From Enterococcus faecalis 13-SD-W-01 (GTDB lineage: Bacteria; Bacillota; Bacilli; Lactobacillales; Enterococcaceae), in assembly GCA_000415185.1 (NCBI GenBank), contig KE351646.1, positions 138,019 to 202,018 of the forward strand: a stretch of 64,000 nt of DNA, written 5' to 3'. Shown here piece by piece: positions 25,709 to 35,623 of the stretch (position 1 is the first letter of the stretch; every line of letters begins with the position of its first letter). Below the pieces are notes generated by a model, which was not told where the DNA came from, did no database searches, and saw nothing but the letters and a program-made list of their open reading frames with translations. Made by a program: the position numbers and the translations under genes.

Positions 25709-26827
25709 TTGGATAAAAAAAGAATATTATTAGCTTCTCCTCATATGAGTGAAGAAGGTTATGAACAAGCGTACGTAAAAGAAGCTTTTGATACAAATTG
25801 GGTGGCTCCTTTGGGTATGAATGTCAATGGTTTTGAAGAGGAATTAGCAGAATATGTTGGAGCAGGTCATGCTGCAGCACTTTCTTCAGGAACTGCTGCT
25901 ATACATTTAGCATTAAAAGCAGCGGGAGTTGGTAAAGATGATGTAGTGATTTGCCAATCCTTGACTTTTTCTGCCACAGTGAATCCAGTTATTTATCAAA
26001 ATGCTGTACCCGTATTCGTAGATAGTGATTATGAGACTTGGAATATGAGTCCAAGTCATTTAAGAGGAGCTTTAGAAAAATATCCTCAGGCAAAAGCTGT
26101 TTTAGTGGTGCACTTGTATGGTTTATCAGCTGATTTAGATGAAATAACGAAAATATGTGATGAGTATGGTGTGACTTTGATAGAAGATGCTGCCGAATCT
26201 TTAGGAACTACATATAAAGGAAAATTTACTGGTACATTTGGCGAATATGGGATTTTTTCTTTTAATGGAAATAAAATCATTACCACATCAGGCGGAGGAA
26301 TGCTAGTTTCTGAAAACAAAGAAAAAATAGAAAAAGCAAAATTTTGGTCTACCCAATCCCGTGAGAATGCACGTCATTATCAGCATAATGAGGTTGGTTA
26401 CAATTATCGTATGAGCAATATCGTTGCTGGTATTGGACGTGGTCAACTCAAAGTTTTGAAAGATAGAATTGAAAAGAAACGCTATATTTACGACTTTTAT
26501 AAAAAAGAACTATCAAATCTGTCAAATATCCAATTTATGCCGGAAAATAGTTGGAATGAGCCTAATTATTGGTTAAGTGTAATAACAGTTGATGGAGTTG
26601 ATTCTACTTTCCTTATTGATGAGCTAGACAAAGATAATATAGAAGCGCGGCCCGTATGGAAACCAATGCATCTGCAACCCATTTTCAAGCAATATGATTA
26701 TGTTGGTGATAATGTTGCAGAGACTTTATTCGAAACAGGTGTTTGTTTGCCTTCAGACACAAAAATGTCCGATGAAGACTTGAATCGAGTAGTAACCACA
26801 ATTAAGAGAGTGATCAATCATGCGTAA
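25709..26827 (+). CDS. DegT/DnrJ/EryC1/StrS aminotransferase (PglE-like)
   Basis: PLP-dependent transfer of an amino group to a UDP-4-keto sugar. 372 residues. ALSSGTAAIHLALKAAGV near residue 57 binds phosphate of PLP; VTLIEDAAESLG has the conserved Asp; the Schiff-base Lys is in GIFSFNGNKIITTSGGG (about residue 190); YNYRMSNIVAGIGRGQL is the late family motif. TTG start at 25709, one base after the acetyltransferase. With the dehydratase and acetyltransferase it completes a UDP-diacetylbacillosamine-like pathway; the exact stereochemistry cannot be told from sequence. Confidence 0.92.
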   Translation: MDKKRILLASPHMSEEGYEQAYVKEAFDTNWVAPLGMNVNGFEEELAEYVGAGHAAALSSGTAAIHLALKAAGVGKDDVVICQSLTFSATVNPVIYQNAVPVFVDSDYETWNMSPSHLRGALEKYPQAKAVLVVHLYGLSADLDEITKICDEYGVTLIEDAAESLGTTYKGKFTGTFGEYGIFSFNGNKIITTSGGGMLVSENKEKIEKAKFWSTQSRENARHYQHNEVGYNYRMSNIVAGIGRGQLKVLKDRIEKKRYIYDFYKKELSNLSNIQFMPENSWNEPNYWLSVITVDGVDSTFLIDELDKDNIEARPVWKPMHLQPIFKQYDYVGDNVAETLFETGVCLPSDTKMSDEDLNRVVTTIKRVINHA

Positions 26828-27437
26828 AAAAACGTTTTATCAACTTATTGGAAAAAGAGCACTAGATATTTTATTATCAGGAATTGCTCTTATTATCCTA
26901 TCGCCGGTTTTTTTGATTGTCGCAATACTAGTAAAAACCAGGCTGGGTTCTCCTGTTATTTTTAAACAAGAGCGTCCTGGCAAAAATGAAAAAATTTTTT
27001 CTATGTATAAATTTCGAACAATGACTGATGAAAGGGATCAAAATGGAAATTATTTGCCTGATGATATTCGCTTAACAAAGTTCGGTAAAATGCTTAGAGC
27101 AACCAGTTTAGATGAACTGCCTGAACTATGGAATATTTTAAAAGGAGATATGTCGATTGTTGGTCCTCGCCCATTACTAGTGGAATATTTACCACTCTAC
27201 AGTGAGGAACAGAGAAAAAGACACAACGTGAGACCTGGATTGACCGGATTAGCTCAAGTTAACGGAAGAAATGCGATTAGCTGGGAAGAAAAATTTGAGT
27301 TGGATATCCAGTATGCAGACGAGATAAGCTTTCTTGGTGATATAGCGATTATAGTTAAAACGTGCGGAAAAGTAGTTATGAAAGAAAACATCGATGCAGT
27401 CACCAACAGTACACCAGAAAAATTTAAAGGGAGTTAA
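26820..27437 (+). CDS. Initiating sugar transferase (PglC-like phosphoglycosyl transferase)
   Basis: Starts the lipid-linked repeat unit by moving a phospho-sugar onto undecaprenyl phosphate. It is the short form: one re-entrant hydrophobic segment (ILLSGIALIILSPVFLIVAI), then the catalytic domain with IFKQERPGKNEKIF, MYKFRTM, the Asp-Glu dyad in TSLDELPELWNILKGDMS, VGPRPLL, RPGLTGLAQVNGRN. 205 residues. It overlaps the aminotransferase by eight bases. Members next to bacillosamine genes usually use that sugar, so a diacetylated amino sugar at the reducing end is inferred. Confidence 0.93.
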   Translation: MRKKTFYQLIGKRALDILLSGIALIILSPVFLIVAILVKTRLGSPVIFKQERPGKNEKIFSMYKFRTMTDERDQNGNYLPDDIRLTKFGKMLRATSLDELPELWNILKGDMSIVGPRPLLVEYLPLYSEEQRKRHNVRPGLTGLAQVNGRNAISWEEKFELDIQYADEISFLGDIAIIVKTCGKVVMKENIDAVTNSTPEKFKGS

Positions 27438-27444
27438 TTGCATT

Positions 27445-28659
27445 ATGTCATTGAACGTTCTATTTCTTACTCTTTTAGACTTCGAAAATTTAGAGGAAAG
27501 CAACATTTATACTGATTTGCTGTCTGAATTTGTAAAAAACAAACACAATGTTTCAATCATATCTCCAGTTGAAAGAAAAAAAAATACAAAAACTCACTTA
27601 ATCGAAATCAATGATAAATGTAAAATTTTAAAATTAAAAATAGGAAATATTCAAAAAACTAATTTATTAGAAAAAGGTATTTCTACAATACAGATAGAAA
27701 AGCAATTTATAAATGGAATCAAGAACTACTTTTCAGATATAAAATTTGATTTAGTGATTTATTCTACCCCGCCAGTGACATTTGCTAAAGTGGTAGATTT
27801 TATAAAGAAAAGAGATAACTGCAAAAGCTATCTTTTGTTGAAAGATATATTTCCACAAAATGCAGTTGATCTGGACCAAATCTCGAAAAAAAGTTTAATT
27901 TATAAATATTTTAGAAAAAAAGAAGCTTCGTTATACGAAGTATCTGACTATATAGGAACAATGTCAGAAAAAAATTCTCAATATATACTCGATCATAATG
28001 AATTTGATAAGAAAAAAATTGTGGAAGTAAACCCTAATTCTATTAGAGTCGATCAACGTAAAATTGATAATCAAGTCACTAGAAAAGAAATAGGTAAAGT
28101 GTATGGTATTCCTGAAGACAAGATAGTAATGTTGTATGGCGGAAATTTAGGAAAGCCTCAGGGGATTGATTTCCTTTTAGAAATAATAGAAAACCTAGAG
28201 AAAAAACACGATTTCTTTTTATTGATAATTGGCTCGGGAACAGAATATGAACGAATAAAAAAATATCTAAGTTCTAATTATATAAAAAATACATTATTGC
28301 TAAATGGGTTGCCTAAAAACGAGTATAAAAAAGTAGAATCTATTGCAGATGCAGGTTTAGTATTTTTAGACAAAAAATTTACGATCCCAAATATTCCTTC
28401 TCGAATATTAGGGTATATGGAATCAAAAAAACCTATTTTAGCCGCGGTAGACAAATCTACGGATTTGAAAGAAATGATAGCGGAGGGACAATTTGGATAT
28501 TGTTCTGAACATGGAGATTTAAGAAAATTTATAGATAATATAGAAAAGCTGAAAGACAAGAATACTAGAAATATTTTAGGGGAAAATGCATTTATTTATT
28601 TGAAAAATAATTTTGATGTAGAAAAAAGCTACACTACAATCATGAAGCATTTTAAATGA
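27445..28659 (+). CDS. Glycosyltransferase family 4
   Basis: Cytosolic GT-B enzyme of 404 residues that would add one of the repeat-unit sugars. The C-terminal donor domain shows MLYGGNLGKPQGIDFLLE (start of the nucleotide-binding fold), ADAGLVFLDK and IPNIPSRILGYMESKKPILA, as in WbuB-like enzymes. The N-terminal domain is divergent. ATG at 27445, after GGGAG; the frame opens earlier inside the sugar transferase gene. The sequence is clearly richer in A and T than neighbouring sugar-nucleotide genes, which suggests separate origin. Acceptor and donor are unknown. Confidence 0.85.
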   Translation: MSLNVLFLTLLDFENLEESNIYTDLLSEFVKNKHNVSIISPVERKKNTKTHLIEINDKCKILKLKIGNIQKTNLLEKGISTIQIEKQFINGIKNYFSDIKFDLVIYSTPPVTFAKVVDFIKKRDNCKSYLLLKDIFPQNAVDLDQISKKSLIYKYFRKKEASLYEVSDYIGTMSEKNSQYILDHNEFDKKKIVEVNPNSIRVDQRKIDNQVTRKEIGKVYGIPEDKIVMLYGGNLGKPQGIDFLLEIIENLEKKHDFFLLIIGSGTEYERIKKYLSSNYIKNTLLLNGLPKNEYKKVESIADAGLVFLDKKFTIPNIPSRILGYMESKKPILAAVDKSTDLKEMIAEGQFGYCSEHGDLRKFIDNIEKLKDKNTRNILGENAFIYLKNNFDVEKSYTTIMKHFK

Positions 28660-28677
28660 TAAAAAGGAGAACAAATC

Positions 28678-29700
28678 ATGTTCAAAGATAAAGTATTATT
28701 AATCACTGGCGGAACTGGCTCCTTTGGTAACGCAGTAATGAAACGATTTTTAGATTCTGATATTAAAGAGATCCGCATTTTTTCACGGGACGAGAAAAAA
28801 CAAGACGATATGCGAAAAAAATACAATAACGATAAATTGAAATTTTACATTGGCGATGTTCGTGATATTAATAGTGTGAAAAATGCGATGTATGGCGTGG
28901 ATTATGTGTTTCATGCAGCTGCACTTAAGCAAGTACCTTCTTGTGAGTTCTTCCCCATGGAGGCTGTAAAAACAAACATTTTGGGTACCGACAACGTTCT
29001 GACAGCTGCCATCGAAATGGATATCCAAAAAGTGATTTGCTTATCAACAGATAAAGCAGCTTATCCTATCAATGCGATGGGCATTTCTAAAGCGATGATG
29101 GAAAAAGTGTTTGTTGCAAAAGCGAAAACTGTGTCAGAAGAACGCACGACGATATGCGGCACTCGTTACGGAAATGTAATGGCTTCTCGCGGATCAGTCA
29201 TCCCGCTTTTTATTGATCAAATCAAAGCGAACAAACCTTTAACTGTGACAGATCCTGAGATGACACGTTTCTTGATGAGTTTAGAAGAAGCTGTAGAATT
29301 AGTTATTTTTGCCTTCCAGAATGCAAAAGCAGGAGATATCATGGTACAAAAATCGCCCGCTTCGACGGTGGGGGATTTAGCCCAAGCAGTGAAAGAACTA
29401 TTTCAGGCAGAAAATGAAATTCATGTGATTGGCACGCGTCATGGAGAAAAGCAATATGAAACATTATTAACGAAAGAAGAATATTTAGTAGCTCAAGATA
29501 TGGGCGACTTTTATCGCGTTCCTGCAGACACGCGTGATCTGAATTATGATAAATATTTTGTGGAAGGTAGTAAGGAATTAACACAAGAAGGAGAATACAA
29601 TTCAGACAATACGCAACGTTTATCTATTGAGCAAATCAAGGATAGACTTCTTGAATTAGATTACGTGAAAAAAGAATTGAAAGAGTGGCAAAACAAATGA
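28678..29700 (+). CDS. capE: UDP-GlcNAc 4,6-dehydratase/5-epimerase for UDP-L-FucNAc synthesis
   Basis: Short-chain dehydrogenase, soluble, 340 residues. ITGGTGSFGNAVM binds NADP; HAAALKQVPSCEF and STDKAAYPINAMGISKAMMEK hold the active site, with Met in the usual Tyr position and the following Lys kept; GTRYGNVMASRGSVIP and TDPEMTRFLMSLEEA are the family signatures of CapE/FnlA. It is followed by capF and capG homologues in the same order as in the S. aureus cap5/8 locus, giving strong support for UDP-N-acetyl-L-fucosamine formation. AAGGAGA precedes the ATG. Confidence 0.95.
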   Translation: MFKDKVLLITGGTGSFGNAVMKRFLDSDIKEIRIFSRDEKKQDDMRKKYNNDKLKFYIGDVRDINSVKNAMYGVDYVFHAAALKQVPSCEFFPMEAVKTNILGTDNVLTAAIEMDIQKVICLSTDKAAYPINAMGISKAMMEKVFVAKAKTVSEERTTICGTRYGNVMASRGSVIPLFIDQIKANKPLTVTDPEMTRFLMSLEEAVELVIFAFQNAKAGDIMVQKSPASTVGDLAQAVKELFQAENEIHVIGTRHGEKQYETLLTKEEYLVAQDMGDFYRVPADTRDLNYDKYFVEGSKELTQEGEYNSDNTQRLSIEQIKDRLLELDYVKKELKEWQNK

Positions 29701-30806
29701 ATATCTTAGTGACTGGAGCAAACGGCTTTGTTGGGAAAAATCTGATTGCTGAATTAAAAAATGAAGGCTACACAGATATTTTCAGTTTTGACATAGATAC
29801 ACCAAAGGATTTATTAGATGAATATTGTAAAAAAGCAGATTTTGTTTTTCATTTAGCTGGTGTAAACCGACCAAAAAATGAGGCGGAATTCATGGAGGGG
29901 AATTTTGGTTTCACTTCAGAATTGCTTTCAAAATTAAAAGAGCATCGAAATACTTGTCCTGTGATGATTTCTTCTTCTATCCAAGCAGCACTCGAAAATT
30001 CCTATGGAAAAAGTAAAAAAGCTGGTGAAGAACTCTTGAAAGCCTATCAAGAGGAAACTGGAGCACCTGTTTATATTTATCGTTTTGCAAATTTATACGG
30101 AAAATGGTCACGTCCAAATTACAATACGGTAGTAGCAACATTCTGTTATAAAATCGCAAGAAATGAAGAAGTCACAGTCAATGATCCAAATGCAGCCGTT
30201 GAACTTTGTTATATCGATGATGTAGTAAAAGAATTACTTCATTGTTTGGATGGTAAACCTTATATGGAAAATGGCTATTGTGCAGTTCGAGAAACAGATG
30301 AAGTGACGATTGGTGAACTAAAAGAACTGATTACTTCTTTTAAAAACAGCCGAACAGATTTGAGTGTACCAAATCTTGCTAGAAGAGTAGAAAAAAATCT
30401 ATACAGCACATATTTGAGTTTCCTGCCAGAAGATGATTTTTCTTATTTTCTAAAAATGAATGTGGATGATCGTGGATCGTTTACTGAATTTTTACGAACA
30501 AAAGATCGCGGACAAGTATCCATCAATATCTCAAAACCAGGAATCACAAAAGGAAATCACTGGCATCACACAAAAAATGAGAAGTTTTTAGTGGTAAGCG
30601 GGCAAGGTGTTATCCGTTTTAGAAAAATCGATTCAAGTGAAGTAATTGAGTATTTTGTTTCTGGAGAAAAATTGGAAGTAGTAGATATTCCAGTGGGGTA
30701 TACGCACAATATTGAAAATCTAGGAACAACAGACATGGTAACTGTGATGTGGGTCAATGAACCATTTGATCCAGAACATCCGGATACTTATTATGTGGAG
30801 GTCTAA
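29697..30806 (+). CDS. capF: CapF-type bifunctional reductase/epimerase with cupin domain
   Basis: Second enzyme of UDP-L-FucNAc synthesis. N-terminal SDR reductase (ILVTGANGFVGKNLI, then VFHLAGVNRPKNEAEF) and a C-terminal cupin domain from about residue 255 with ITKGNHWHHTKNEKFLVV and GYTHNIENLG, whose His residues bind zinc in the S. aureus enzyme, where the cupin domain epimerises at C3. Length 369 matches CapF. I start at the ATG at 29697, which overlaps the capE stop as ATGA. Confidence 0.95.
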   Translation: MNILVTGANGFVGKNLIAELKNEGYTDIFSFDIDTPKDLLDEYCKKADFVFHLAGVNRPKNEAEFMEGNFGFTSELLSKLKEHRNTCPVMISSSIQAALENSYGKSKKAGEELLKAYQEETGAPVYIYRFANLYGKWSRPNYNTVVATFCYKIARNEEVTVNDPNAAVELCYIDDVVKELLHCLDGKPYMENGYCAVRETDEVTIGELKELITSFKNSRTDLSVPNLARRVEKNLYSTYLSFLPEDDFSYFLKMNVDDRGSFTEFLRTKDRGQVSINISKPGITKGNHWHHTKNEKFLVVSGQGVIRFRKIDSSEVIEYFVSGEKLEVVDIPVGYTHNIENLGTTDMVTVMWVNEPFDPEHPDTYYVEV

Positions 30807-30809
30807 TCA

Positions 30810-31934
30810 ATGAAAAAATTAAAAGTGATGACAGTGGTAGGTACGCGGCCAGAAATCATTCGTTTATCTGCCGTAATCAACCGTTTAGAAAGTTCAGAAG
30901 CTATTGACCATGTATTGGTACATACAGGACAAAACTATGACTACGAACTAAATGAAGTATTTTTTGAAGATTTCAAGTTGAAGAAACCAGACTACTTTTT
31001 AAATGCCGCAACAGGTACAGCAATAGAGACTGTTGGGAATATTTTGATCAAGATCGATCCTATTTTGGAAGAAGTAAAGCCGGATGCATTTTTAGTATTA
31101 GGCGATACCAACAGTTGTTTATGTGCGATTGCAGCGAAACGCCGCCATATTCCTATTTTTCATATGGAAGCTGGCAATCGTTGTTTTGATCAGCGTGTCC
31201 CAGAAGAAACGAATCGTAAAATCGTTGACCATACAGCCGATATCAATTTGACATACAGTGACATTGCGAGAGAATATCTTTTACGCGAAGGATTACCTGC
31301 AGATCGTGTCATCAAAACAGGCAGCCCAATGTTTGAAGTATTGAACTCAAGAAAAGAAGACATCCAACAGTCAGATATCCTTGATCGATTAGAGTTAAAA
31401 GAAGGTCATTATTTTGTGGTCTCCGCTCATCGTGAAGAAAATATCAGTTCAGAAAACAATTTCTTAAATCTAGTAGATAGTTTAAATGCAATTGCTGAAA
31501 CCTATCAACTACCGATTATTGTTAGCACACATCCGCGTACGATGAAAATGATTGAATCAAAAGGAATCAAGTTCCACGAGTTGATCCAAACGATGAAACC
31601 TATGGGATTTAATGATTACAATAAACTGCAGATCCGTGCTAAAGCGGTACTAAGTGATAGCGGGACAATCAGTGAAGAATCCTCAATCTTGGATTTCAAG
31701 GCACTAAATATCAGACAAGCGCATGAACGCCCGGAAGCAATGGAAGAAGCCAGTGTGATGATGGTTGGACTAGAAAAAGAGCGGATCATGCAAGGACTAG
31801 AAATATTGGAAACACAAGAAAAAGATATTTTGCGTCACGTAGCAGACTACTCTATGCCAAATGTTTCGGAAAAAGTTTTGCGTATTATCCTATCCTATAC
31901 CGACTATGTGAATCGGGTGGTGTGGGATAAGTGA
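30810..31934 (+). CDS. capG: UDP-N-acetyl-sugar C2-epimerase CapG
   Basis: Final step to UDP-L-FucNAc: non-hydrolysing C2 epimerisation of UDP-L-TalNAc-type intermediate. 374 residues with GTRPEIIRLSAVI, HTGQNYDYELNEVFFEDF, GDTNSCLCAIAAKRRHIP, FHMEAGNRCFDQRVPEETNR, SAHREENI and the UDP-binding SDSGTISEESS. It differs from the wecB copy at 39365 within the same locus, consistent with distinct substrates. Begins three bases after capF, so capE-F-G form one unit. Confidence 0.94.
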   Translation: MKKLKVMTVVGTRPEIIRLSAVINRLESSEAIDHVLVHTGQNYDYELNEVFFEDFKLKKPDYFLNAATGTAIETVGNILIKIDPILEEVKPDAFLVLGDTNSCLCAIAAKRRHIPIFHMEAGNRCFDQRVPEETNRKIVDHTADINLTYSDIAREYLLREGLPADRVIKTGSPMFEVLNSRKEDIQQSDILDRLELKEGHYFVVSAHREENISSENNFLNLVDSLNAIAETYQLPIIVSTHPRTMKMIESKGIKFHELIQTMKPMGFNDYNKLQIRAKAVLSDSGTISEESSILDFKALNIRQAHERPEAMEEASVMMVGLEKERIMQGLEILETQEKDILRHVADYSMPNVSEKVLRIILSYTDYVNRVVWDK

Positions 31935-33073
31935 AGAAAAAAATAGTAATACTTGCTGAGGGGTATTTTCCTGCACAAAAATATGGAGGGCCGCCAGTCA
32001 GTATCCTAAACTTCTGTGAGCTGTTAAAAGATAAATATTCTTTCTATATTGTCACGCGTGACAATGATCTTAATGAAAATGAACGGTTGGTTGGCATCAA
32101 TGAGGGATGGAATACAAGGCCAGAAGCGAAAGTTCTCTATGTAAATAGAAAAAAAAGTTTTTCTAAAATTATGGATAGTGTAATCAAGGAAATAAAACCA
32201 GATTTAATATATATAAATAGTTTTTTTGATTATAAATTAATAGGCTCGGTTTTTTATACAAACTTTACTATACCGTTACTAATTGCGCCTAGAGGACAGT
32301 TGCTAGACGGAGCTAGAAGTAATAAAAGTATGAAAAAAAGTGTTTATATAAATGCTTTTAAATTAGGTAATATATTCCATAAAAATATTCATTTTCAATC
32401 AACAAGTAATGAAGAAGACTCGGTTTTAAAAAGTTTGTTTCCCTCAAATAATACAGTGTTATTTACCAATATCCCTAGTCCAAGCAAAGTGAATAACAAG
32501 AAGAATAAACACGAAAAAAATTTAAATTTGGTCTTTTTATCTCGAATTGTTCCAAAAAAAAATTTAGATTATGCAATTGAAATTTTAAATACACTTGAAG
32601 AAAATGTATCTTTAGATATTTTTGGTCCTATAGAAGATAAAAATTATTGGGACGTTTGTCAAAAAAAAATATCTGCTTTGCCTGCTAATATAGAGGTGAA
32701 TTATAAAGGAAATGTAAATCATGAAGATGTTGATGGTGTATTTAAGAAGTATGATGCTTTCTTATTTCCTACGAAAAGTGAAAATTACGGACACGTTATT
32801 TCAGAATCTTTGTCAAATGGCTGCCCAGTTATCATTAGTGACAAAACACCGTGGAATGATATAGAAAATGGAAAAGAAGGATATGTTTGTTCTTTAGAAA
32901 ATATAGAGGAATTTAGAAAAGCAGTCAAAGCCTTATATAATATGTCTAATGAAGAATATCAAGTAATGCAAAATAACATAAGAGCGTTTATGAAATCCAG
33001 AATTGATTTCTCGATTCTAAGAGATGAAATTTCTTTGAAACTCGAAAAGATAATGAATAACGGCCAGAAATAG
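31931..33073 (+). CDS. Glycosyltransferase family 4
   Basis: GT-B enzyme of 380 residues. The N-terminus VILAEGYFPAQKYGGPPVSI is typical of GT4; LIAPRGQLLDGARS in the acceptor domain and VFLSRIVPKKNLDYAIEILN plus KYDAFLFPTKSENYGHVISESL in the donor domain carry the Glu-rich EX7E-type motif. It is coupled to capG by a GTG start overlapping its stop, so it may transfer L-FucNAc, as the cap5/8 arrangement suggests. That assignment is inference. The gene is AT-rich compared with capEFG. Confidence 0.87.
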   Translation: MKKKIVILAEGYFPAQKYGGPPVSILNFCELLKDKYSFYIVTRDNDLNENERLVGINEGWNTRPEAKVLYVNRKKSFSKIMDSVIKEIKPDLIYINSFFDYKLIGSVFYTNFTIPLLIAPRGQLLDGARSNKSMKKSVYINAFKLGNIFHKNIHFQSTSNEEDSVLKSLFPSNNTVLFTNIPSPSKVNNKKNKHEKNLNLVFLSRIVPKKNLDYAIEILNTLEENVSLDIFGPIEDKNYWDVCQKKISALPANIEVNYKGNVNHEDVDGVFKKYDAFLFPTKSENYGHVISESLSNGCPVIISDKTPWNDIENGKEGYVCSLENIEEFRKAVKALYNMSNEEYQVMQNNIRAFMKSRIDFSILRDEISLKLEKIMNNGQK

Positions 33074-33311
33074 TTTTCTACATCTATAGGTACAGCTAAA
33101 AAATAATTCTTTATTACATTTTCATTACTAATAAAAATGTAACTACAAAATTTGATAAGTATAAAACAGCTGTAATTTGTGTTTATCTAATCTATTATTT
33201 GTTTGAAAGTGGTATGCAAAGTATCGTCAATATTTCAAGTTTCTTTTTTTGGTTTATAGTATGTACTGGACAAGTGAATAATAAATAACGTTATGGAGAG
33301 TATACTTAATT
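33074..33311. other. AT-rich gap within the polysaccharide locus
   Basis: No gene. A symmetrical hairpin TTACATTTT/AAAATGTAA at 33114-33142 lacks a T run after it. The gap divides the locus into two transcription halves or marks a recombination joint; a weak promoter ahead of the dehydrogenase gene is possible. Confidence 0.35.
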
Positions 33312-34478
33312 ATGAATATTTCAGTATTTGGCCTCGGCTACGTTGGCTTAGCGAACGCTTTGTTACTTGGTCAGCATGAAAATGTCAAAGCATATGATAT
33401 TGTCGAAGAAAAAATCGACATGCTGCAAAATAAGAAGTCACCTCTAGAAGATAAAGAAATCCATGAATTTCTTGAACGAGATGATTTGAATGTAGCATTC
33501 ACTAAAGATTTTGAAGAGGCAGTTTTATTTGGAGATTACTTGATTGTCGCGACACCAACGGATTACGATGAAAAGAAAAATTACTTTAATACTGCCACAG
33601 TGGAAGATGTTATTGAAAAAGCATTAGCTATCCGACCTGATGCGACATTCATTATAAAATCTACAGTACCAGTGGGATATACAGCAGACGTAAAAGAAAA
33701 ATTTAAAACAGAAAATATCATTTTCTCTCCGGAATTTCTGCGTGAAGGAAGAGCTTTATATGATAACCTTTATCCATCTCGAATCGTAGTAGGAGAATGT
33801 ACTGATCGCGGGCAAGAAATTGCAGATATGTTTAAGCGAAATGCTTTGGATCAAGACGTATCAGTTTTATTGACTCATGCTACTGAAGCAGAAGCAATCA
33901 AATTGTTTTCAAACACCTATCTTGCGTTACGGGTGGCCTACTTCAATGAGTTGGATACTTACGCTGAATCTCGAGGCTTAAATACAAAACAAATTATCGA
34001 AGGAGTAGGTTTAGATCCACGAATCGGTTCGCATTATAACAATCCTTCTTTTGGCTACGGGGGATATTGTTTACCTAAAGATACGAAACAGCTAAGAGCG
34101 AATTATGAGGAAGTTCCAAGTAATATAATTGGTGCGATTGTGGAAGCAAATACAACAAGAAAAGATTTCATTGCAGAACAAATCTTAGCTAAAAATCCAG
34201 AAATAGTAGGTATCTATCGTTTAACGATGAAAGCAAACTCCGATAACTTTCGATATTCATCTATTCAAGGGATTATGAAGCGAATCAAAGCAAAAGGAAT
34301 TGAAGTTGTGGTTTATGAACCAACACTGGATGCTGAAGAATTCTTTCATTCACGAGTAATCAAAGATTTTGAAGAATTCAAAAACATGGCAGATGTAATC
34401 GTTTCGAATCGTATGGAAAGTCATCTGGTGGATGTTCAAGAAAAAGTCTATACGAGAGATATTTTTAGACGGGATTAA
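33312..34478 (+). CDS. ugd: UDP-glucose 6-dehydrogenase
   Basis: NAD-dependent double oxidation of UDP-glucose to UDP-glucuronate. 388 residues: [17 protein letters not shown] is the NAD-binding start, [15 protein letters not shown] and [11 protein letters not shown] the middle motifs, [20 protein letters not shown] the family signature, and the catalytic Cys is in [14 protein letters not shown]. The protein belongs to the same superfamily as wecC at 38141 but is of the short Ugd type. It predicts glucuronic acid, or a sugar derived from it, in the polymer; cap5/8 of S. aureus lacks this gene. Confidence 0.92.
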   Translation: MNISVFGLGYVGLANALLLGQHENVKAYDIVEEKIDMLQNKKSPLEDKEIHEFLERDDLNVAFTKDFEEAVLFGDYLIVATPTDYDEKKNYFNTATVEDVIEKALAIRPDATFIIKSTVPVGYTADVKEKFKTENIIFSPEFLREGRALYDNLYPSRIVVGECTDRGQEIADMFKRNALDQDVSVLLTHATEAEAIKLFSNTYLALRVAYFNELDTYAESRGLNTKQIIEGVGLDPRIGSHYNNPSFGYGGYCLPKDTKQLRANYEEVPSNIIGAIVEANTTRKDFIAEQILAKNPEIVGIYRLTMKANSDNFRYSSIQGIMKRIKAKGIEVVVYEPTLDAEEFFHSRVIKDFEEFKNMADVIVSNRMESHLVDVQEKVYTRDIFRRD

Positions 34479-34536
34479 AAATAAAAGAGTGGTTTAAAGT
34501 AGTTATATATAGTGATTGAAAGGTTAAGGTAATAAA

Positions 34537-35619
34537 ATGTCAAAAATTGAAATGTTTGTTTTCAATAATTTAAGTACTGATGCAAGAGTCAAAAGAAGTA
34601 TAGACGCTTTAGCAAACGAAAATCAAATTAAGATTTACTCTTATGGAAGTGAAGAAAAATTTCATATTTATAAAAAAGTAATTAACATCTCAACTGGCAG
34701 TGATGATAAAAAAATGAATTATTTTAAATACTTATTCTTTGTTGTAAAACAACTAATCGCAAGTAAAGCTGATGTATTTTATGGACATGATTATTATAGT
34801 CTGCCTATTCTATTTATTCTGTGCTACTTGAAAAGGAAGAAAAAAATAATTTATGATGCTCATGAACTATTGATTAATGATCCTAAGATTAAATATACAA
34901 AACGTGAAATGTTCTTTATTTTCTTTGAAAAAAAAATAATAAATAAGGTTAATGTAATAGCAGCGTCAGAAGATAGAGCAGAAATTATGAAGCAATATTA
35001 TCACTTGAAAAAAATGCCAATAGTAATAGAAAACATTTCTATATTAAAAAATTCCACACAAAAATTGGATTCCGCTACTTTAAGTGTAATAAAAAAATTT
35101 AAAGAAAATTCAAATTTCTTATATGGATATACTGGCGTGTTGAGTAAGGAACGAAATATTTTAAAATTTGTCAAGGATATAATAGAAAAAAGCGAAGATT
35201 CAATTCTTGTTGTAGGAAAAGGAGACCAGAAGAAAGAAATCGAAAACTTATATGGAGATAATGAAAAAGTTCTTTTGCTCGATACAGTACCTTACGAACA
35301 ACTTTACGAAATAGTAGGATATATTGATGCTGGTATAATTCAATATCCTTCAACTAATTGGAACAATAAGTATTTTGCTTCAAATAAAATTTTTGAATAT
35401 GCTAGCAGGAAAAAACCATTTATATTTTATGATAATCCAACGTTAGAAAAAATGTCACAAAAATATGCTTTTTGCTTAAAGATAGATAATAATATTAGCG
35501 AACTATCAGATATTATTAAAGATAGACACCAACAAATTCAACAGAGCATTAATGATTTTTTAGATGAACATAATATGGCAGAAGTACATGAAAGAATTAG
35601 GAAAGTAATCGAGGAATGA
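34537..35619 (+). CDS. Glycosyltransferase (GT4-like)
   Basis: 360-residue GT-B protein. DVFYGHDYYSLPILFILCYL and KKIIYDAHELLIND in the acceptor half are typical of GT4-like enzymes; GYTGVLSKERNILKFV and the late FASNKIFEYASRKKPFIFYD in the donor half are nucleotide-sugar binding elements. Very AT-rich with many Lys and Ile codons ending in A or T. Third dedicated glycosyltransferase of the locus. Sugar specificity cannot be read from sequence. Confidence 0.83.
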   Translation: MSKIEMFVFNNLSTDARVKRSIDALANENQIKIYSYGSEEKFHIYKKVINISTGSDDKKMNYFKYLFFVVKQLIASKADVFYGHDYYSLPILFILCYLKRKKKIIYDAHELLINDPKIKYTKREMFFIFFEKKIINKVNVIAASEDRAEIMKQYYHLKKMPIVIENISILKNSTQKLDSATLSVIKKFKENSNFLYGYTGVLSKERNILKFVKDIIEKSEDSILVVGKGDQKKEIENLYGDNEKVLLLDTVPYEQLYEIVGYIDAGIIQYPSTNWNNKYFASNKIFEYASRKKPFIFYDNPTLEKMSQKYAFCLKIDNNISELSDIIKDRHQQIQQSINDFLDEHNMAEVHERIRKVIEE

Positions 35620-35623
35620 TACT

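Noticed and set aside
33114-33142. Hairpin in the gap before ugd taken as a terminator
   Set aside because: The stem is made of A-T pairs and no T run follows; the glycosylation locus most likely continues.
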